Source: CADEEN01 sp035716845 | Lineage (GTDB): Bacteria; Pseudomonadota; Gammaproteobacteria; Burkholderiales; Burkholderiaceae_C | Length of the DNA stretch: 64,000 bases | Assembly: GCA_035716845.1 (NCBI GenBank) | Contig: DASTJE010000259.1 | Span: 1-64,000, forward strand | Direction: 5' to 3' | Shown here: one piece after another, positions 35,897-45,431 of the stretch | Layout: every line of letters begins with the position of its first letter | Numbering within the stretch: the stretch's first letter is position 1 | Program-made: the position numbers and the translations under genes | The notes under the pieces: generated by a model | Told to the model about the DNA's origin: nothing | What the model saw: only the letters and a program-made list of their open reading frames with translations | Databases searched by the model: none

Positions 35897-36577
35897 TCAG
35901 GGCGCGCGGCGGTAAGGCTCCTCGAAATCGAGGAAGTCGCGCTCGGCCAGCGCGTCGGCCACCCAGGCCGCCACCCCGGGCGACGACCACAATCGAGCGA
36001 TGTAGGCGCGCGATGCCGCAGAGACGGGCAGGTCGTAGGTGCGCACGCGTGCCGCCACCGGAGCGAAATAGGCGTCTGCGGCGCCGAACTCGCCGAACAG
36101 GAACGGCCCGCCGCCGACGGCCAGTTGCTCGCCCCAGAGCGAATCGATGCGCGCGAGGTCGCGCTGCACGGCGTCGTTCTCGCGCATCAGTCGGGCGCCC
36201 ACCTCGGGCAGCGACGCCTCGATGTTCATCGGTGCATGCTGGCGCAGCGCGCCGAAGCCGGCATGCATCTCCGCGCACAGGCTGCGCGCGCGCGCACGCG
36301 GCTGCCACTCGCGCGGCCAGATCGCAAGCTGCGGGTGCAGGTCCGCCAGGGTCTCGACGATGGCCAGGGTGTCCCAGACCGCGAAGCCGTCGACCCTCAG
36401 TACCGGCACCTTGCCCGTGGGCGTGTGGCATGCAAGCTCGCGGTAGAACGCAGAACCGGGCGTGAAGTCGAAGCGCAGGCGGATCTCGTCGAACGCGATG
36501 CCGAAGTGCTTCATCAGCACCCACGGCCTCATCGACCACGACGAGTAGTTCTTGTTGCCGATCACGAGTTGCAGCAC
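35897..36577 (-). CDS. Glutathione S-transferase family protein
   Basis: 226 aa. Thioredoxin-like N-terminal domain with NKNYSSWSMRPWVLMK, where a serine takes the thiolate-stabilising position, and TGKVPVLRVDGFAVWDTLAIVETLAD for glutathione binding; an all-helical C-terminal domain follows. It starts 31 bases after uppP on the same strand. The substrate is unknown. Confidence 0.88.
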   Translation of the reverse strand: MLQLVIGNKNYSSWSMRPWVLMKHFGIAFDEIRLRFDFTPGSAFYRELACHTPTGKVPVLRVDGFAVWDTLAIVETLADLHPQLAIWPREWQPRARARSLCAEMHAGFGALRQHAPMNIEASLPEVGARLMRENDAVQRDLARIDSLWGEQLAVGGGPFLFGEFGAADAYFAPVAARVRTYDLPVSAASRAYIARLWSSPGVAAWVADALAERDFLDFEEPYRRAP

Positions 36578-36608
36578 CGTGGCCTCCTTGCGCGAAAGTA
36601 CGGCGCGC

Positions 36609-37472
36609 CTAGGCGCGCCATTCGACCCAGCCGGTGGCCGCGGTCAGCAGGACGAGGCCGCCGAACGCGATGCGATACCACGCGAAGCCGGTGAAGTCGT
36701 GCGTCGCGACGAAGCGGATCAGCCAGCGGATCACCAGCCAGGCGCTCAGGAACGCGAACACCAGGCCGACGCCGAAGACCGGCAGGTCGGCCGCCGACAG
36801 CGCCGCGCGCTCCTTCCACACCGAGTAGGCCCCAGCGCCGATCAACGTGGGAATCGCGAGGTAGAAGCTGAATTCGGTGGCGGCACGACGCGAGAACCCG
36901 AACAGCATGGCGCCGATGATGGTGGCCCCCGACCGGCTGGTGCCGGGGATCAGCGCCAGGCATTGCACAAGGCCCACCTTCAACGCGTCGAGCGCGCTCA
37001 TGTCGTCGACCGATTCGACACGCGCGTGGCGCACGCCTTCGAGGTCGCGCGCACCGTACGCGGCGCGGTGCCGACGCTCGACCCAGAGGATGACCAGCCC
37101 ACCCAGGACGAAGGCCAGCGCCACCGGGACGGGATGGAACAGATGGGCCTTGATCAGCTTGCCCAGCGCCAGGCCGAACACCACCGCCGGCGCAAACGCG
37201 ATCAGCACGTTGCGGGCAAATCGTTGCGCCACCGGGTCGTCGGTCAGGCCGCGTACCGTGCGCGCCAGCCGCTCGCGGTACTCCCAGATCACGGCCAGCA
37301 TGGCGCCGGTCTGGATGGCGACTTCGAAGACCTTGGCCGACTCGCCGGTGAAACGCAACAGCGACGCCGCGAGGATGAGGTGGCCGGTCGACGAGATCGG
37401 AAGGAACTCGGTCAGCCCCTCGACGACCCCCATCACCGCGGCCTTGGCCAGCATCCATCCATCCAAGTCCAT
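36609..37472 (-). CDS. uppP: Undecaprenyl-diphosphatase
   Basis: 287 aa integral membrane protein with about eight helices. The two catalytic repeats are EGLTEFLPISSTGHLIL near residue 18 and PGTSRSGATIIGAML near 175. It regenerates undecaprenyl phosphate for peptidoglycan and O-antigen synthesis, on the periplasmic side; overexpression gives bacitracin resistance, hence the old name bacA. Confidence 0.95.
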   Translation of the reverse strand: MDLDGWMLAKAAVMGVVEGLTEFLPISSTGHLILAASLLRFTGESAKVFEVAIQTGAMLAVIWEYRERLARTVRGLTDDPVAQRFARNVLIAFAPAVVFGLALGKLIKAHLFHPVPVALAFVLGGLVILWVERRHRAAYGARDLEGVRHARVESVDDMSALDALKVGLVQCLALIPGTSRSGATIIGAMLFGFSRRAATEFSFYLAIPTLIGAGAYSVWKERAALSAADLPVFGVGLVFAFLSAWLVIRWLIRFVATHDFTGFAWYRIAFGGLVLLTAATGWVEWRA

Positions 37473-37582
37473 CTCCCCGGGGCAGCCGAATCTGAAGCGG
37501 GCGGATCATACGCGGGCCTTCCGGCCGGACCATCGAAGGGCATGCACGGTCGATTGACGGCGCCTCGTGAGCGGCCTACATT

Positions 37583-37596
37583 ACTGACTGGTCAGT
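37583..37596. promoter_or_regulatory. TetR-type operator
   Basis: Inverted repeat ACTGAC, two-base spacer, GTCAGT, ending six bases before the tetR start codon. The TGACTG/GTCAGTCA style is common among AcrR/TetR autoregulators and would block the tetR-pcm message directly. Confidence 0.6.
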
Positions 37597-37602
37597 CATT
37601 AA

Positions 37603-38286
37603 ATGAGCCCAATGTCTCCCGTCGCCGCCACGGCGCCACGCCAGCGCCGCAAGCAGGCGCGTCCCCAGGAACTGCTCGACGCCGCATTGGCCCTGTTCGT
37701 CGAGAAGGGCTTCGCTGCCACCCGCGCGGAGGAAGTGGCCCAGCGCGCTGGCGTGTCCAAGGGGACGCTCTACCTCTACTACCCCAGCAAGGAAGAACTG
37801 CTCAAGGCCGTGATCGGGCATTTCGTGTCGGCGCGCATCGCCGACACGGCGCAGGCGGTCGAACGGCATGAGGGGCCGATCGCCCCCTTGCTCGAGGACA
37901 TCCTCGTGCGTTGGTGGCGTGACATGTACGACAGCCCGGGATCGGGCACGTTCAAGCTGATGATCGGCGAGGCACGCAACTTCCCGGAAATCGCCGAGTT
38001 CTACGTGCGCGAGGTGATCGAGCCTGGCCACCGTCTCACGCGCCGCCTGCTCGAGCGCGGTATCGCCTCCGGCGAGTTCCGCCCGGTGGACGTGGAGAGC
38101 GCGGTGCACTCGCTCCTGCTGCCGCTGGTCATGGCATGCACCCACAAGCACGCCTTCGGCGCATGCACCACGCACCTCCTCGACGCCCACCGTTTCATCG
38201 CCCACCACGTGCATCTGGTGACCCAGGGGCTGTTGCAGGCGCCACCTAGAATCGCGGGCAAACCGGCATCCCCCAGCGCCCGATGA
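37603..38286 (+). CDS. TetR-family transcriptional regulator
   Basis: 227 aa. HTH at residues 22-66 (ELLDAALALFVEKGFAATRAEEVAQRAGVSKGTLYLYYPSKEELLKAVI) and a TetR C-terminal ligand domain. It precedes pcm (4-base overlap) and tolC in an arrangement conserved in Burkholderiales, so it may control efflux through TolC. A palindromic operator lies just before its start, suggesting autorepression. Confidence 0.9.
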   Translation: MSPMSPVAATAPRQRRKQARPQELLDAALALFVEKGFAATRAEEVAQRAGVSKGTLYLYYPSKEELLKAVIGHFVSARIADTAQAVERHEGPIAPLLEDILVRWWRDMYDSPGSGTFKLMIGEARNFPEIAEFYVREVIEPGHRLTRRLLERGIASGEFRPVDVESAVHSLLLPLVMACTHKHAFGACTTHLLDAHRFIAHHVHLVTQGLLQAPPRIAGKPASPSAR

Positions 38287-38936
38287 ACATCGAACAAGCC
38301 CGCTTCAACATGATCGAGCAGCAGATCCGCCCCTGGGAGGTGTTGGATCAGGGCGTGCTCAGCCTGCTGTCCGACGTCCATCGCGAGGACTTCGTCCCCC
38401 CCGCGTACCGCGCACTGGCCTTCGTGGACACCGAGGTGCCGCTTCCCGAGGGCCAGCGCATGCTGGCCCCCAAGATCGAGGCGCGCCTGCTGCAGGAACT
38501 GCGCCTGACGGGCCAGGAACGCGTGCTCGAGGTGGGCACCGGTTCGGGCCACATGGCGGCGCTGTTGGGCCGCATGGCACGCTCGGTGACCAGCGTGGAG
38601 ATCCGGCCCGCGCTGGCGGCCTGTGCGCGCGACAACCTGCGCCGCACCGGGCTCGCGAACGTGACCGTGCGTGAAGGCAATGGCAGCACTGGACAGCCGG
38701 CCGAAGCGCCGTTCGACGTCATCCTGCTCTCGGGCTCGGTTGCGAAGGTGCCCGACGGCCTGCTGGCACAACTCGCCCTGGGCGGGCGCCTGGCCGCCAT
38801 CGTCGGCCACGAGCCGGTGATGCACGCCGTGCTGATCACCAAGGTGGCCGAGGCCCAGTTCAAGCGCGTCGAGCTGTTCGACACGGTAGCCCCGCGTCTG
38901 GACGGCTTCCCCGAGCCGACCCGCTTCGCGTTCTAA
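38283..38936 (+). CDS. Protein-L-isoaspartate O-methyltransferase family protein
   Basis: 217 aa. SAM-binding VLEVGTGSGHMAALLG, then SVEIRPALAACARDNLRRTGLANVTVREGN and the PCMT layout ending in ELFDTVAPRLDG. True PCMT enzymes methylate isoaspartyl residues for repair; here the usual TGGxA/S substrate motif is not obvious near residues 55-65 (PEGQRMLAPK), so activity may be lost or altered. Its start overlaps the tetR stop. Confidence 0.85.
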   Translation: MNIEQARFNMIEQQIRPWEVLDQGVLSLLSDVHREDFVPPAYRALAFVDTEVPLPEGQRMLAPKIEARLLQELRLTGQERVLEVGTGSGHMAALLGRMARSVTSVEIRPALAACARDNLRRTGLANVTVREGNGSTGQPAEAPFDVILLSGSVAKVPDGLLAQLALGGRLAAIVGHEPVMHAVLITKVAEAQFKRVELFDTVAPRLDGFPEPTRFAF

Positions 38937-39071
38937 TGTGCCAAAGGCCCCGACCGCATTGCAGTCCGCGCCCGCAATTCGACGCCTCGTCGCAAGCGCT
39001 GCGCATGACCAGCGCGATGCGGGTACAAGTGCGGTTTCCGTCCCCGTCACATCCCCCAGGAGAACCACGCC

Positions 39072-40403
39072 ATGTCGCGCCGAACCCTCATCCTGCTGCT
39101 GACGCCGGTCGCCCTTGCAGCGTCCATGGCCAGCCATGCGCAGAGCCTGCAGGAGGTCTACGAAGCCGCACGCGCCTATGACGCAAGCTACCTGGCGGCG
39201 CTGGCGCAGGCCGATTCGGTGCAGTACCGCACGGCGCAGGCGCGCGCGCTGCGGCTGCCCAGCGTCTCCCTGAGCGGCGGCCTCACGCGCGCCGAGGCCG
39301 ACCCCCCCCGCAGCACCTTCAATCCCAAGGGCGACCGCTCCGGCACGCTCACGCACGCGGTGACGGTCAACGGCCGCCAGGCGCTCTTCAACCAGGGCAA
39401 CAAGGTGACGATCGAGCAGGCCGAGAGATCCCTCGAGGTCGCCCAGGCCGATCTGCGCATCGCCGAGCAGGAGCTGATCGTGCGCGTGGCGCAGGCCTAC
39501 TTCGACGTGCTGGTGGCGCAGGATGCGCTGGCGGCCGCGCAAGCGAACAAGAAGGCCGTGAGCGAGCAGCTCGCCTCGGCCAAGCGCAACTTCGAGGTCG
39601 GCACGGCCACCATCACCGACACGCGCGAAGCGCAGGCGCGCTTCGACCTGGCCACCGCCACCGAGTTGGCGTCGGAAAACGACCTGCGCACCAAGCGCAT
39701 CGCGCTCGACCAGCTCGTCGGCCGCCAGGGCATCACGCCGCGGCCGCTGGCCACGCCGGTGGCGCTGCCGGCGTTGACACCCGCCAACGTGGACGACTGG
39801 GTCGCACCGACGCAAAACGACCACCCCGCGGTGCGCAAGGCGCAGCTCGGGCTGGACATCGCTCGCCTGGAGACCGAGAAGGCCCGGGCCGGACACTGGC
39901 CGACGATCGACGCCGTCGCCAGCCTGGGCTCCAGCCACGTCAATGGCAGCGGCGCGACCATCCCGGGCACGACGGGCAGCGCCAGCCTCGGCGTGCAGCT
40001 GTCCTTGCCGCTGTACGCCGGCCACGCGGTGCAGAACCGCGTGAAGGAGACGCTGTCGCTGGAGGAGAAATCGCGCAACGACTACGAGAATGCGCGTCGC
40101 AGCGTCGCCCAGGCCACCCGCGTCGCCTATTTCGGCTACCAGTCGGGCTCCGCCCAGGCCAAGGCGCTCGAAGCAGCCGAGGCGTCGAGCAAGCTGGCGC
40201 TCGAGGCCACGCAACTCGGATACCGCGTGGGCGTGCGCGTCAACCTCGACGTGCTCAACGCGCAGACCCAGTTGTTCACCACCCAGCGCGACCTCTCGAA
40301 GGCGCGCTACGACGTGCTGCTGGCGGGACTTCGCCTGCGCCAGGCGGCCGGCGTGCTGCAGCCCAGCGACGTCGGCGCGGTCAATTCACTGCTGTCCAGG
40401 TGA
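39072..40403 (+). CDS. tolC: TolC-family outer membrane channel protein
   Basis: 443 aa with signal peptide cleaved after SHAQ. Two internally homologous OEP repeats with long helices (LQEVYEAARAYDASYLAALAQADSV and its second-half counterpart), plus GTATITDTREAQARFDLA and GVRVNLDVLNAQTQLFTTQRDL, the ends of each repeat. It forms the trimeric outer-membrane duct for type I secretion and RND/MFS efflux. AGGAG precedes the ATG. It follows tetR-pcm after a 135-base gap that may hold its own promoter. Confidence 0.93.
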   Translation: MSRRTLILLLTPVALAASMASHAQSLQEVYEAARAYDASYLAALAQADSVQYRTAQARALRLPSVSLSGGLTRAEADPPRSTFNPKGDRSGTLTHAVTVNGRQALFNQGNKVTIEQAERSLEVAQADLRIAEQELIVRVAQAYFDVLVAQDALAAAQANKKAVSEQLASAKRNFEVGTATITDTREAQARFDLATATELASENDLRTKRIALDQLVGRQGITPRPLATPVALPALTPANVDDWVAPTQNDHPAVRKAQLGLDIARLETEKARAGHWPTIDAVASLGSSHVNGSGATIPGTTGSASLGVQLSLPLYAGHAVQNRVKETLSLEEKSRNDYENARRSVAQATRVAYFGYQSGSAQAKALEAAEASSKLALEATQLGYRVGVRVNLDVLNAQTQLFTTQRDLSKARYDVLLAGLRLRQAAGVLQPSDVGAVNSLLSR

Positions 40404-40452
40404 GCACCCGCGCGGCGCGGCGCTGACCGCGCGGCGCCAGCACACCGACGCC

Positions 40453-41748
40453 TCAGCGCGTCGAGTCCAGACCGGTCATCAGCTGCACGATGCGCTGCGC
40501 CATGCGCTCGTTGGCGCCGCGGTGCGTGCCCGCAAAAGCCAGCGACTGCTCGACCCATTCGTTGCGCCGCAGATCGTGCACCAGCGCGGCGGCGCGCCGC
40601 ACCGCACTGCCGATGTCCTTCATGCGCGCCGCGGCGCCGGCCTCGATGGCCAGGTGTGCGGCCTCCTCGAAGTTGAACGTGTGCGGCCCCATCAACAGCG
40701 GGCAGCCGCAGGCCGCCGCCTCGATCAGGTTCTGCCCGCCCAGCGGGGCAAAGCTGCCGCCCAGCAACGCCACGTCGGCCATCGCGTAATACAGCGGCAT
40801 CTCGCCCAGCGAGTCGCCGATCCACACGTCGGCATCGGCGTTGGCGGCCGGCGGATGGTCTGCCCAGGTGCTGCGCCGCACCGCCGAAAAGCCCGCGCCC
40901 TCCGCCAGGGCGGCCACTTCGTCGAAACGCTGCGGATGCCTCGGCACGACCAGCAGCAGCGGCCGCGGCGCGGGCAGTGCTCGCCAGGCCTCGAACAGAG
41001 CGCCCTCCTCGCCCTCGCGGCTCGAGGCCATCATGACCACCGGGCGCCTCACCTGCGCGCGCCATTCATGGCCACGCGCGAGCAGCCTGGCCGGCGGCGT
41101 GATGTCGAACTTCGTGTTGCCGCACACCTCGACGAGGCGCGCGCCGGCCTCGCGCAGGCGTTGCGCGTCGCGCGCCGTCTGCGCCAGCACGCGCGCGAAC
41201 GAGGCCACGGCCGGGCGCAGCAGCACATCGAAGCGCCGTCCCTTGCGCTGGCTGCGCAGCGACAGCCGTGCGTTGGCCAGCACCATCGGCACGTGCATCT
41301 GCTGCGCGTGGTGCAGCACGTTGGGCCAGATCTCGGTCTCCATGATCACGCCGACCGCCGGCCGGTGGCGCTGGAGGAAGCGCCTCACCGCCCCCGGCGT
41401 GTCATAGGGAAACCATGCCTGGTCGTCCTCCGGACGCAGGAGCTCGAGACCGGCCTGCACGCCGGTGGCGGTGCTGCACGTCAGCAGCAGCCGCATGCTG
41501 GGCATTTCGCGACGCAGGGCCTCGATCAGGGGTGCCGCGGCGCGCGTCTCGCCGAGCGACACGGCGTGCACCCAGACCACGCCTCCCTGCCCGCGCCGCG
41601 GCGGAAGATCGTAGTGCCCGATCCGCTCGGACAGGCGCTTGCGGTACACGGGTTCGGCCCGCCCGCGCCACCACAGCCGCGCCAGGTACAGCGGCGTGGC
41701 CAGCCACAGCGCGCACGAGTAGAGCCAGCGGGCAAGCAAGGCGGCCAT
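40453..41748 (-). CDS. waaA: 3-deoxy-D-manno-octulosonic acid (Kdo) transferase
   Basis: 431 aa, GT-B glycosyltransferase with an N-terminal membrane anchor. VWVHAVSLGETRAAAPLIEALR near residue 55, ETEIWPNVLHHA, VMMASSREGEE and LGGSFAPLGGQNLIEAAACG match KdtA. It adds Kdo residues to lipid A precursor at the inner membrane. It begins ten bases after algC on the same strand and is convergent with tolC. Confidence 0.95.
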   Translation of the reverse strand: MAALLARWLYSCALWLATPLYLARLWWRGRAEPVYRKRLSERIGHYDLPPRRGQGGVVWVHAVSLGETRAAAPLIEALRREMPSMRLLLTCSTATGVQAGLELLRPEDDQAWFPYDTPGAVRRFLQRHRPAVGVIMETEIWPNVLHHAQQMHVPMVLANARLSLRSQRKGRRFDVLLRPAVASFARVLAQTARDAQRLREAGARLVEVCGNTKFDITPPARLLARGHEWRAQVRRPVVMMASSREGEEGALFEAWRALPAPRPLLLVVPRHPQRFDEVAALAEGAGFSAVRRSTWADHPPAANADADVWIGDSLGEMPLYYAMADVALLGGSFAPLGGQNLIEAAACGCPLLMGPHTFNFEEAAHLAIEAGAAARMKDIGSAVRRAAALVHDLRRNEWVEQSLAFAGTHRGANERMAQRIVQLMTGLDSTR

Positions 41749-41758
41749 CGGCAGGCCG

Positions 41759-43162
41759 TCAGTGCGCCGCTGCGGCGATGCGGGCGTCGGGTTTGACCGC
41801 GCGCAGCGCGGCCATCATCGTGGCCTCGACGCGGCGCAGGGCCTCGGGCGTGTGCCCCTCGAAGCGCAGCACCAGCACCGGTGTCGTGTTCGAGCCGCGA
41901 ATCAGGCCGAATCCGTCCGACCAGTCGACGCGCAGGCCGTCGATGGTGTTGATCTCGGCGCCCTCGAAGCGCAGGCGTCCGTCGGCCACGCGCGCCTGCA
42001 GCTCGGCCACCAGGCGGTGATGCTCGCCCTCCTCGCACGGCACGTTCAGCTCGGGGGTGTTGAAGCTGGTGGGCAGGGCATTGAGCACCGCGCTCGGATC
42101 CTTCGAACGCGACAGGATCTCGAGCATGCGCGCGGCGCAGTAGGTGGCATCGTCGAAACCGTACCAGCGCTCGCCGAAGAAGATGTGGCCGCTCATCTCG
42201 CCCGCGATCGGCGTCTTCAGCTCGGCCATCTTGGCCTTGATCAGCGAGTGACCGGTCTTGTAGATCATCGGCACGCCGCCGGCGGCGCGGATCGCCGGCC
42301 CCAGGCGCTGGCTGCACTTGACGTCGTAGAGGATGGTCGCCCCCGGCACGCGCGTGAGCACATCCTGCGCCAGCAGCATCAGCTGGCGGTCGGGGTAGAT
42401 GATCTGGCCGTCCTTGGTGACGAGGCCGAGGCGGTCGCCGTCGCCGTCGAAGGCGATGCCCAGCTCGGCATCGGTCGATTTCACGCGCGCGATCAGCTCG
42501 GCCAGGTTCTCGGGCTTGCTCGGGTCCGGGTGATGGTTGGGGAAGTCGCCGTCGACCTCCGAGTACATCTCGTCGACGCGGCAGCCGATGGCGCGCAGCA
42601 CCTGGGGCGAGGTGGCGCCCGGGATGCCGTTGCCGGAGTCGACCACGATCTTCATCGTGCGCGCCAGCCTGGCGTCGCCGGCGATGCGGGCGATGTACTC
42701 GGCCGTGATGTCCATCCGGCCGATGCGGCCGCGGCCCCGCGTGTAGCGCTCGGCCTCGATGCGCTGGCGCAGGGCCTGGATCTCGTCGCCGTAGATGGCT
42801 CGGCCGGCCATCACCATCTTGAAGCCGTTGTAGTCCTTCGGGTTGTGGCTGCCGGTGACCTGGATGCCCGAGCGGCAGCCGTACCGAGCGCGCGTGGCGG
42901 CCACGTAGTACAGCATCGGCGTGGTCACGGCGCCGAGGTCGACCACATCGAGCCCGGTGGAGGCCAGGCCGCGCATCAGGGCCTTGACGAGGCCGGGGCC
43001 CGACAGGCGTCCGTCGCGTCCCACCGCCACCGCCTTCTCGCCGGCGGCCAAGGCCTCCGAGCCGAAGGCCCGGCCGAGGTGTTCGGCGAAGGCCTCGTCG
43101 ATCGTCCTGCCAACGACGCCGCGGATGTCATAGGCCTTGAAGATGGTGGCGTCGGCATGCAT
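41759..43162 (-). CDS. algC: Phosphomannomutase/phosphoglucomutase
   Basis: 467 aa. FKAYDIRGVVG start, catalytic phosphoserine Ser105 in VTGSHNPKDYNG, metal loop FDGDGDRLG, sugar-binding GEMSGHIFF, and C-terminal phosphate site RGSNTTPVLVLRFEG. It interconverts 1- and 6-phosphates of mannose and glucose for LPS and exopolysaccharide precursors. An AGGAG eight bases upstream supports the ATG at 43162. Confidence 0.94.
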   Translation of the reverse strand: MHADATIFKAYDIRGVVGRTIDEAFAEHLGRAFGSEALAAGEKAVAVGRDGRLSGPGLVKALMRGLASTGLDVVDLGAVTTPMLYYVAATRARYGCRSGIQVTGSHNPKDYNGFKMVMAGRAIYGDEIQALRQRIEAERYTRGRGRIGRMDITAEYIARIAGDARLARTMKIVVDSGNGIPGATSPQVLRAIGCRVDEMYSEVDGDFPNHHPDPSKPENLAELIARVKSTDAELGIAFDGDGDRLGLVTKDGQIIYPDRQLMLLAQDVLTRVPGATILYDVKCSQRLGPAIRAAGGVPMIYKTGHSLIKAKMAELKTPIAGEMSGHIFFGERWYGFDDATYCAARMLEILSRSKDPSAVLNALPTSFNTPELNVPCEEGEHHRLVAELQARVADGRLRFEGAEINTIDGLRVDWSDGFGLIRGSNTTPVLVLRFEGHTPEALRRVEATMMAALRAVKPDARIAAAAH

Positions 43163-43422
43163 GGGGGCGCTTCTCCTGCGTCTTCGGGATGTGCCGGGCC
43201 ATTGTAGGCACCGACCCCGTGCAGGCCTTGGTGCGGATCCGCGTGGCCGCCGGCACCTGGCAAGCGATCTTGCGTGACGCGCGCGCCATGGTGTCGAGCG
43301 CTGCGATCGGTGCCCTTCCGTCGCCGCGGTCCAGGAAGGCACCCCGCCGGGGCCAGCAGCGGCCGCGAGCCACAGGTCCGAAAACGGCGAGTGCGGTGCG
43401 CCGTGCCGCCTATCATGAGCCC

Positions 43423-44922
43423 ATGGAAACCGCCCTCGATTCGACGCGCATCGACGACGACAGTGCCTACCGCGCGATCGTCGCGCACGACGCGCGCTTC
43501 GATGGCCGGCTGTTCATCGGCGTCACGTCCACCGGCGTGTACTGCCGGCCGGTGTGCCGCGTGCGCACGCCGATGCGGCGCAACTGCCGCTTCTTCGCCA
43601 ATGCACCCAGCGCCGAGGCCGCGGGCTTTCGCCCCTGCCTGCGTTGCCGCCCCGAGCTGGCCCCCGGCCTCGCGCTGGTCGACTCGCCCCAGGTGCTGGC
43701 CCTGCACGCGGCGCGCATGCTCGACGCCGCGGTGCGCGCGGGCGACCCTGACGTCGCCCTGCCCGCCGTGGCGGCCAAGCTCGGCGTGACCGACCGCCAC
43801 CTGCGCCGCATCTTCATGGCCGCGCATGGCGTGACGCCGATCGACTACCTGACGACGCAGCGCCTGCTGCTGGCCAAGCATCTGCTGACCGACACCGACC
43901 TGGCCCTGTCCGACGTCGCGTTCGCGGCGGGCTTCGGCAGCCAGCGGCGCTTCAATGCAGCCTTCGCCGAGCGCTATCGGCTGGCGCCCGGCGCCCTGCG
44001 CAGGATCCGCGAACAGGACGGCGGCGCTGCGCAGCGCACCCACGCCGCGGTCCCCGGCCCCCTGCTGCGCCTGGCCTACCGGCCGCCGTACGACGCGGCC
44101 GGCGTGATCGGCTTCTTCGCGGCCCGCGCCGTCCCCGGCATCGAGGCGGTGGACCGCGACGCGCTCACGCTGCGGCGCACGCTGGCGTGGCAGCACCAGG
44201 GCCGCCGCCTCGCCGGCTGGCTGACCGCGCGCTTCGTGCCCGAGCGCCACGAGGTCGAGGCGCGGATCGCGCCGGCCCTCGCGCCGGCGCTCGGCGCCGT
44301 CGTGCAGCGCCTGCGCCAGGGACTCGACCTCGATGCGGATCCGGCGCCGATCGGCGCCGCGCTGGCCAACCTGCCCGGCGCCGAAGGCGTGCGCGTGCCC
44401 AACGGGATGGACGGCTGGGAGATCGCCGCGCGCGTGATCCTCGGCCAGCAGGTCACGGTGGCCGCGGCGCGCACGCTGACGAGGCGCCTGGTCGAGCGCT
44501 TCGGCGAGCCGATCGAGACCCCGATGGCCGACCTGTCGCGGCTGTTCCCGTCGGCGCACCGGATCGCTCACGCCGATGCCGCCGACATCGGCACGCTGGG
44601 CATCGTGCGCCAGCGCGTGGGCGCCCTGCAGGCCCTGGCGCGCGAGGTCGACCGCGGCCGCGTCGAGCTGCACCGCGGCGCCCCGCTGCAGGCCACGCTG
44701 GCGGCGCTGCGCGCCGTGCCGGGCATCGGCGAATGGACGGTGCAACTGATCGCCATGCGCGCGCTGGCCTGGCCCGACGCCTTCCCGGCCACCGACATCG
44801 GCGTGATGAAGGCGCTGGGCACGCGCGACGCGAAGGTGGTGGCAGAGCGCGCCGTGGCCTGGCGGCCCTGGCGCTCGTACGCGGTGATGCGGCTGTGGCA
44901 ATCCCTGGAGACCGGAACATGA
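43423..44922 (+). CDS. Ada-type sensor/AraC regulator fused to AlkA-like 3-methyladenine DNA glycosylase
   Basis: 499 aa. Residues 15-80: Ada methylphosphotriester domain with Cys41, Cys45, Cys72 and Cys75 as zinc ligands, one of which accepts the methyl group. Residues 90-195: AraC HTH (LPAVAAKLGVTDRHLRRIF, SDVAFAAGFGSQRRFNAAF). Residues 215-499: AlkA-type glycosylase, helix-hairpin-helix VPGIGEWTVQLIAMRAL with catalytic Asp458 after FPATD. The protein thus combines damage sensing, activation and base excision. Its stop overlaps ogt by 4 bases. A 260-base gap upstream holds no gene. Confidence 0.93.
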   Translation: METALDSTRIDDDSAYRAIVAHDARFDGRLFIGVTSTGVYCRPVCRVRTPMRRNCRFFANAPSAEAAGFRPCLRCRPELAPGLALVDSPQVLALHAARMLDAAVRAGDPDVALPAVAAKLGVTDRHLRRIFMAAHGVTPIDYLTTQRLLLAKHLLTDTDLALSDVAFAAGFGSQRRFNAAFAERYRLAPGALRRIREQDGGAAQRTHAAVPGPLLRLAYRPPYDAAGVIGFFAARAVPGIEAVDRDALTLRRTLAWQHQGRRLAGWLTARFVPERHEVEARIAPALAPALGAVVQRLRQGLDLDADPAPIGAALANLPGAEGVRVPNGMDGWEIAARVILGQQVTVAAARTLTRRLVERFGEPIETPMADLSRLFPSAHRIAHADAADIGTLGIVRQRVGALQALAREVDRGRVELHRGAPLQATLAALRAVPGIGEWTVQLIAMRALAWPDAFPATDIGVMKALGTRDAKVVAERAVAWRPWRSYAVMRLWQSLETGT

Positions 44923-45431
44923 CGACGCCCTTCGACGGCGTGCCGCTGGTGGCACGCGCCGACCTCGACACCCCGCTCGGCGCGATGACCGCCTTGGCCA
45001 CCCCGCGCGGCCTGGCCGGCCTGTGGTTCGATGCCGCGAAGTACCGGCCCGAGCTCGCCCACGTGCCCGAGGATCCGGCGAACACGCACATCGCCGCGGC
45101 ACGCGCCTGGCTGGCCGCCTACTGGGCCGGCGGCGACCCGGCCCCTGGCGACGTGCCGCTCGACCTGCACGGCAGCGCGTTCCAGCGCGCGGTGTGGCAG
45201 GCGCTGCTGGCGATCCCGCGCGGCCATACGCGGACCTACGGCCAGATCGCCGCGGCGGTCGGCGCCGGCGCAGTGGCGCGCGCCACCGGCGGCGCGATCG
45301 GCCGCAACCCGGTGGCGCTGATCGTGCCCTGCCACCGCGTCGTCGGCGCGAACGGCTCGCTGACCGGCTTTGCCGCCGGGCTGCCGCGCAAGGAGCGCTT
45401 GCTGCAGCACGAGGGAGCGCTGCTCGCGTGA
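44919..45431 (+). CDS. ogt: Methylated-DNA-protein-cysteine methyltransferase
   Basis: 170 aa. C-terminal active site IVPCHRVVGANGSLTGFAAG with acceptor Cys138; HTH segment with the arginine finger in GRNPVALI. It removes alkyl groups from O6-guanine and O4-thymine in a single-turnover reaction. Overlap with the Ada-AlkA gene (ATGA) and with the following EamA gene (GTGA) makes a tight three-gene operon. Confidence 0.95.
   Translation: MTTPFDGVPLVARADLDTPLGAMTALATPRGLAGLWFDAAKYRPELAHVPEDPANTHIAAARAWLAAYWAGGDPAPGDVPLDLHGSAFQRAVWQALLAIPRGHTRTYGQIAAAVGAGAVARATGGAIGRNPVALIVPCHRVVGANGSLTGFAAGLPRKERLLQHEGALLA

Noticed and set aside
40404..40452. GC-rich inverted sequence between tolC and waaA as a terminator
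   Set aside because: Symmetry is poor and there is no T-tract on either strand.
43163..43422. Possible gene between algC and the Ada-AlkA gene
   Set aside because: Both strands give only arginine-rich shadow frames without start context or motif.
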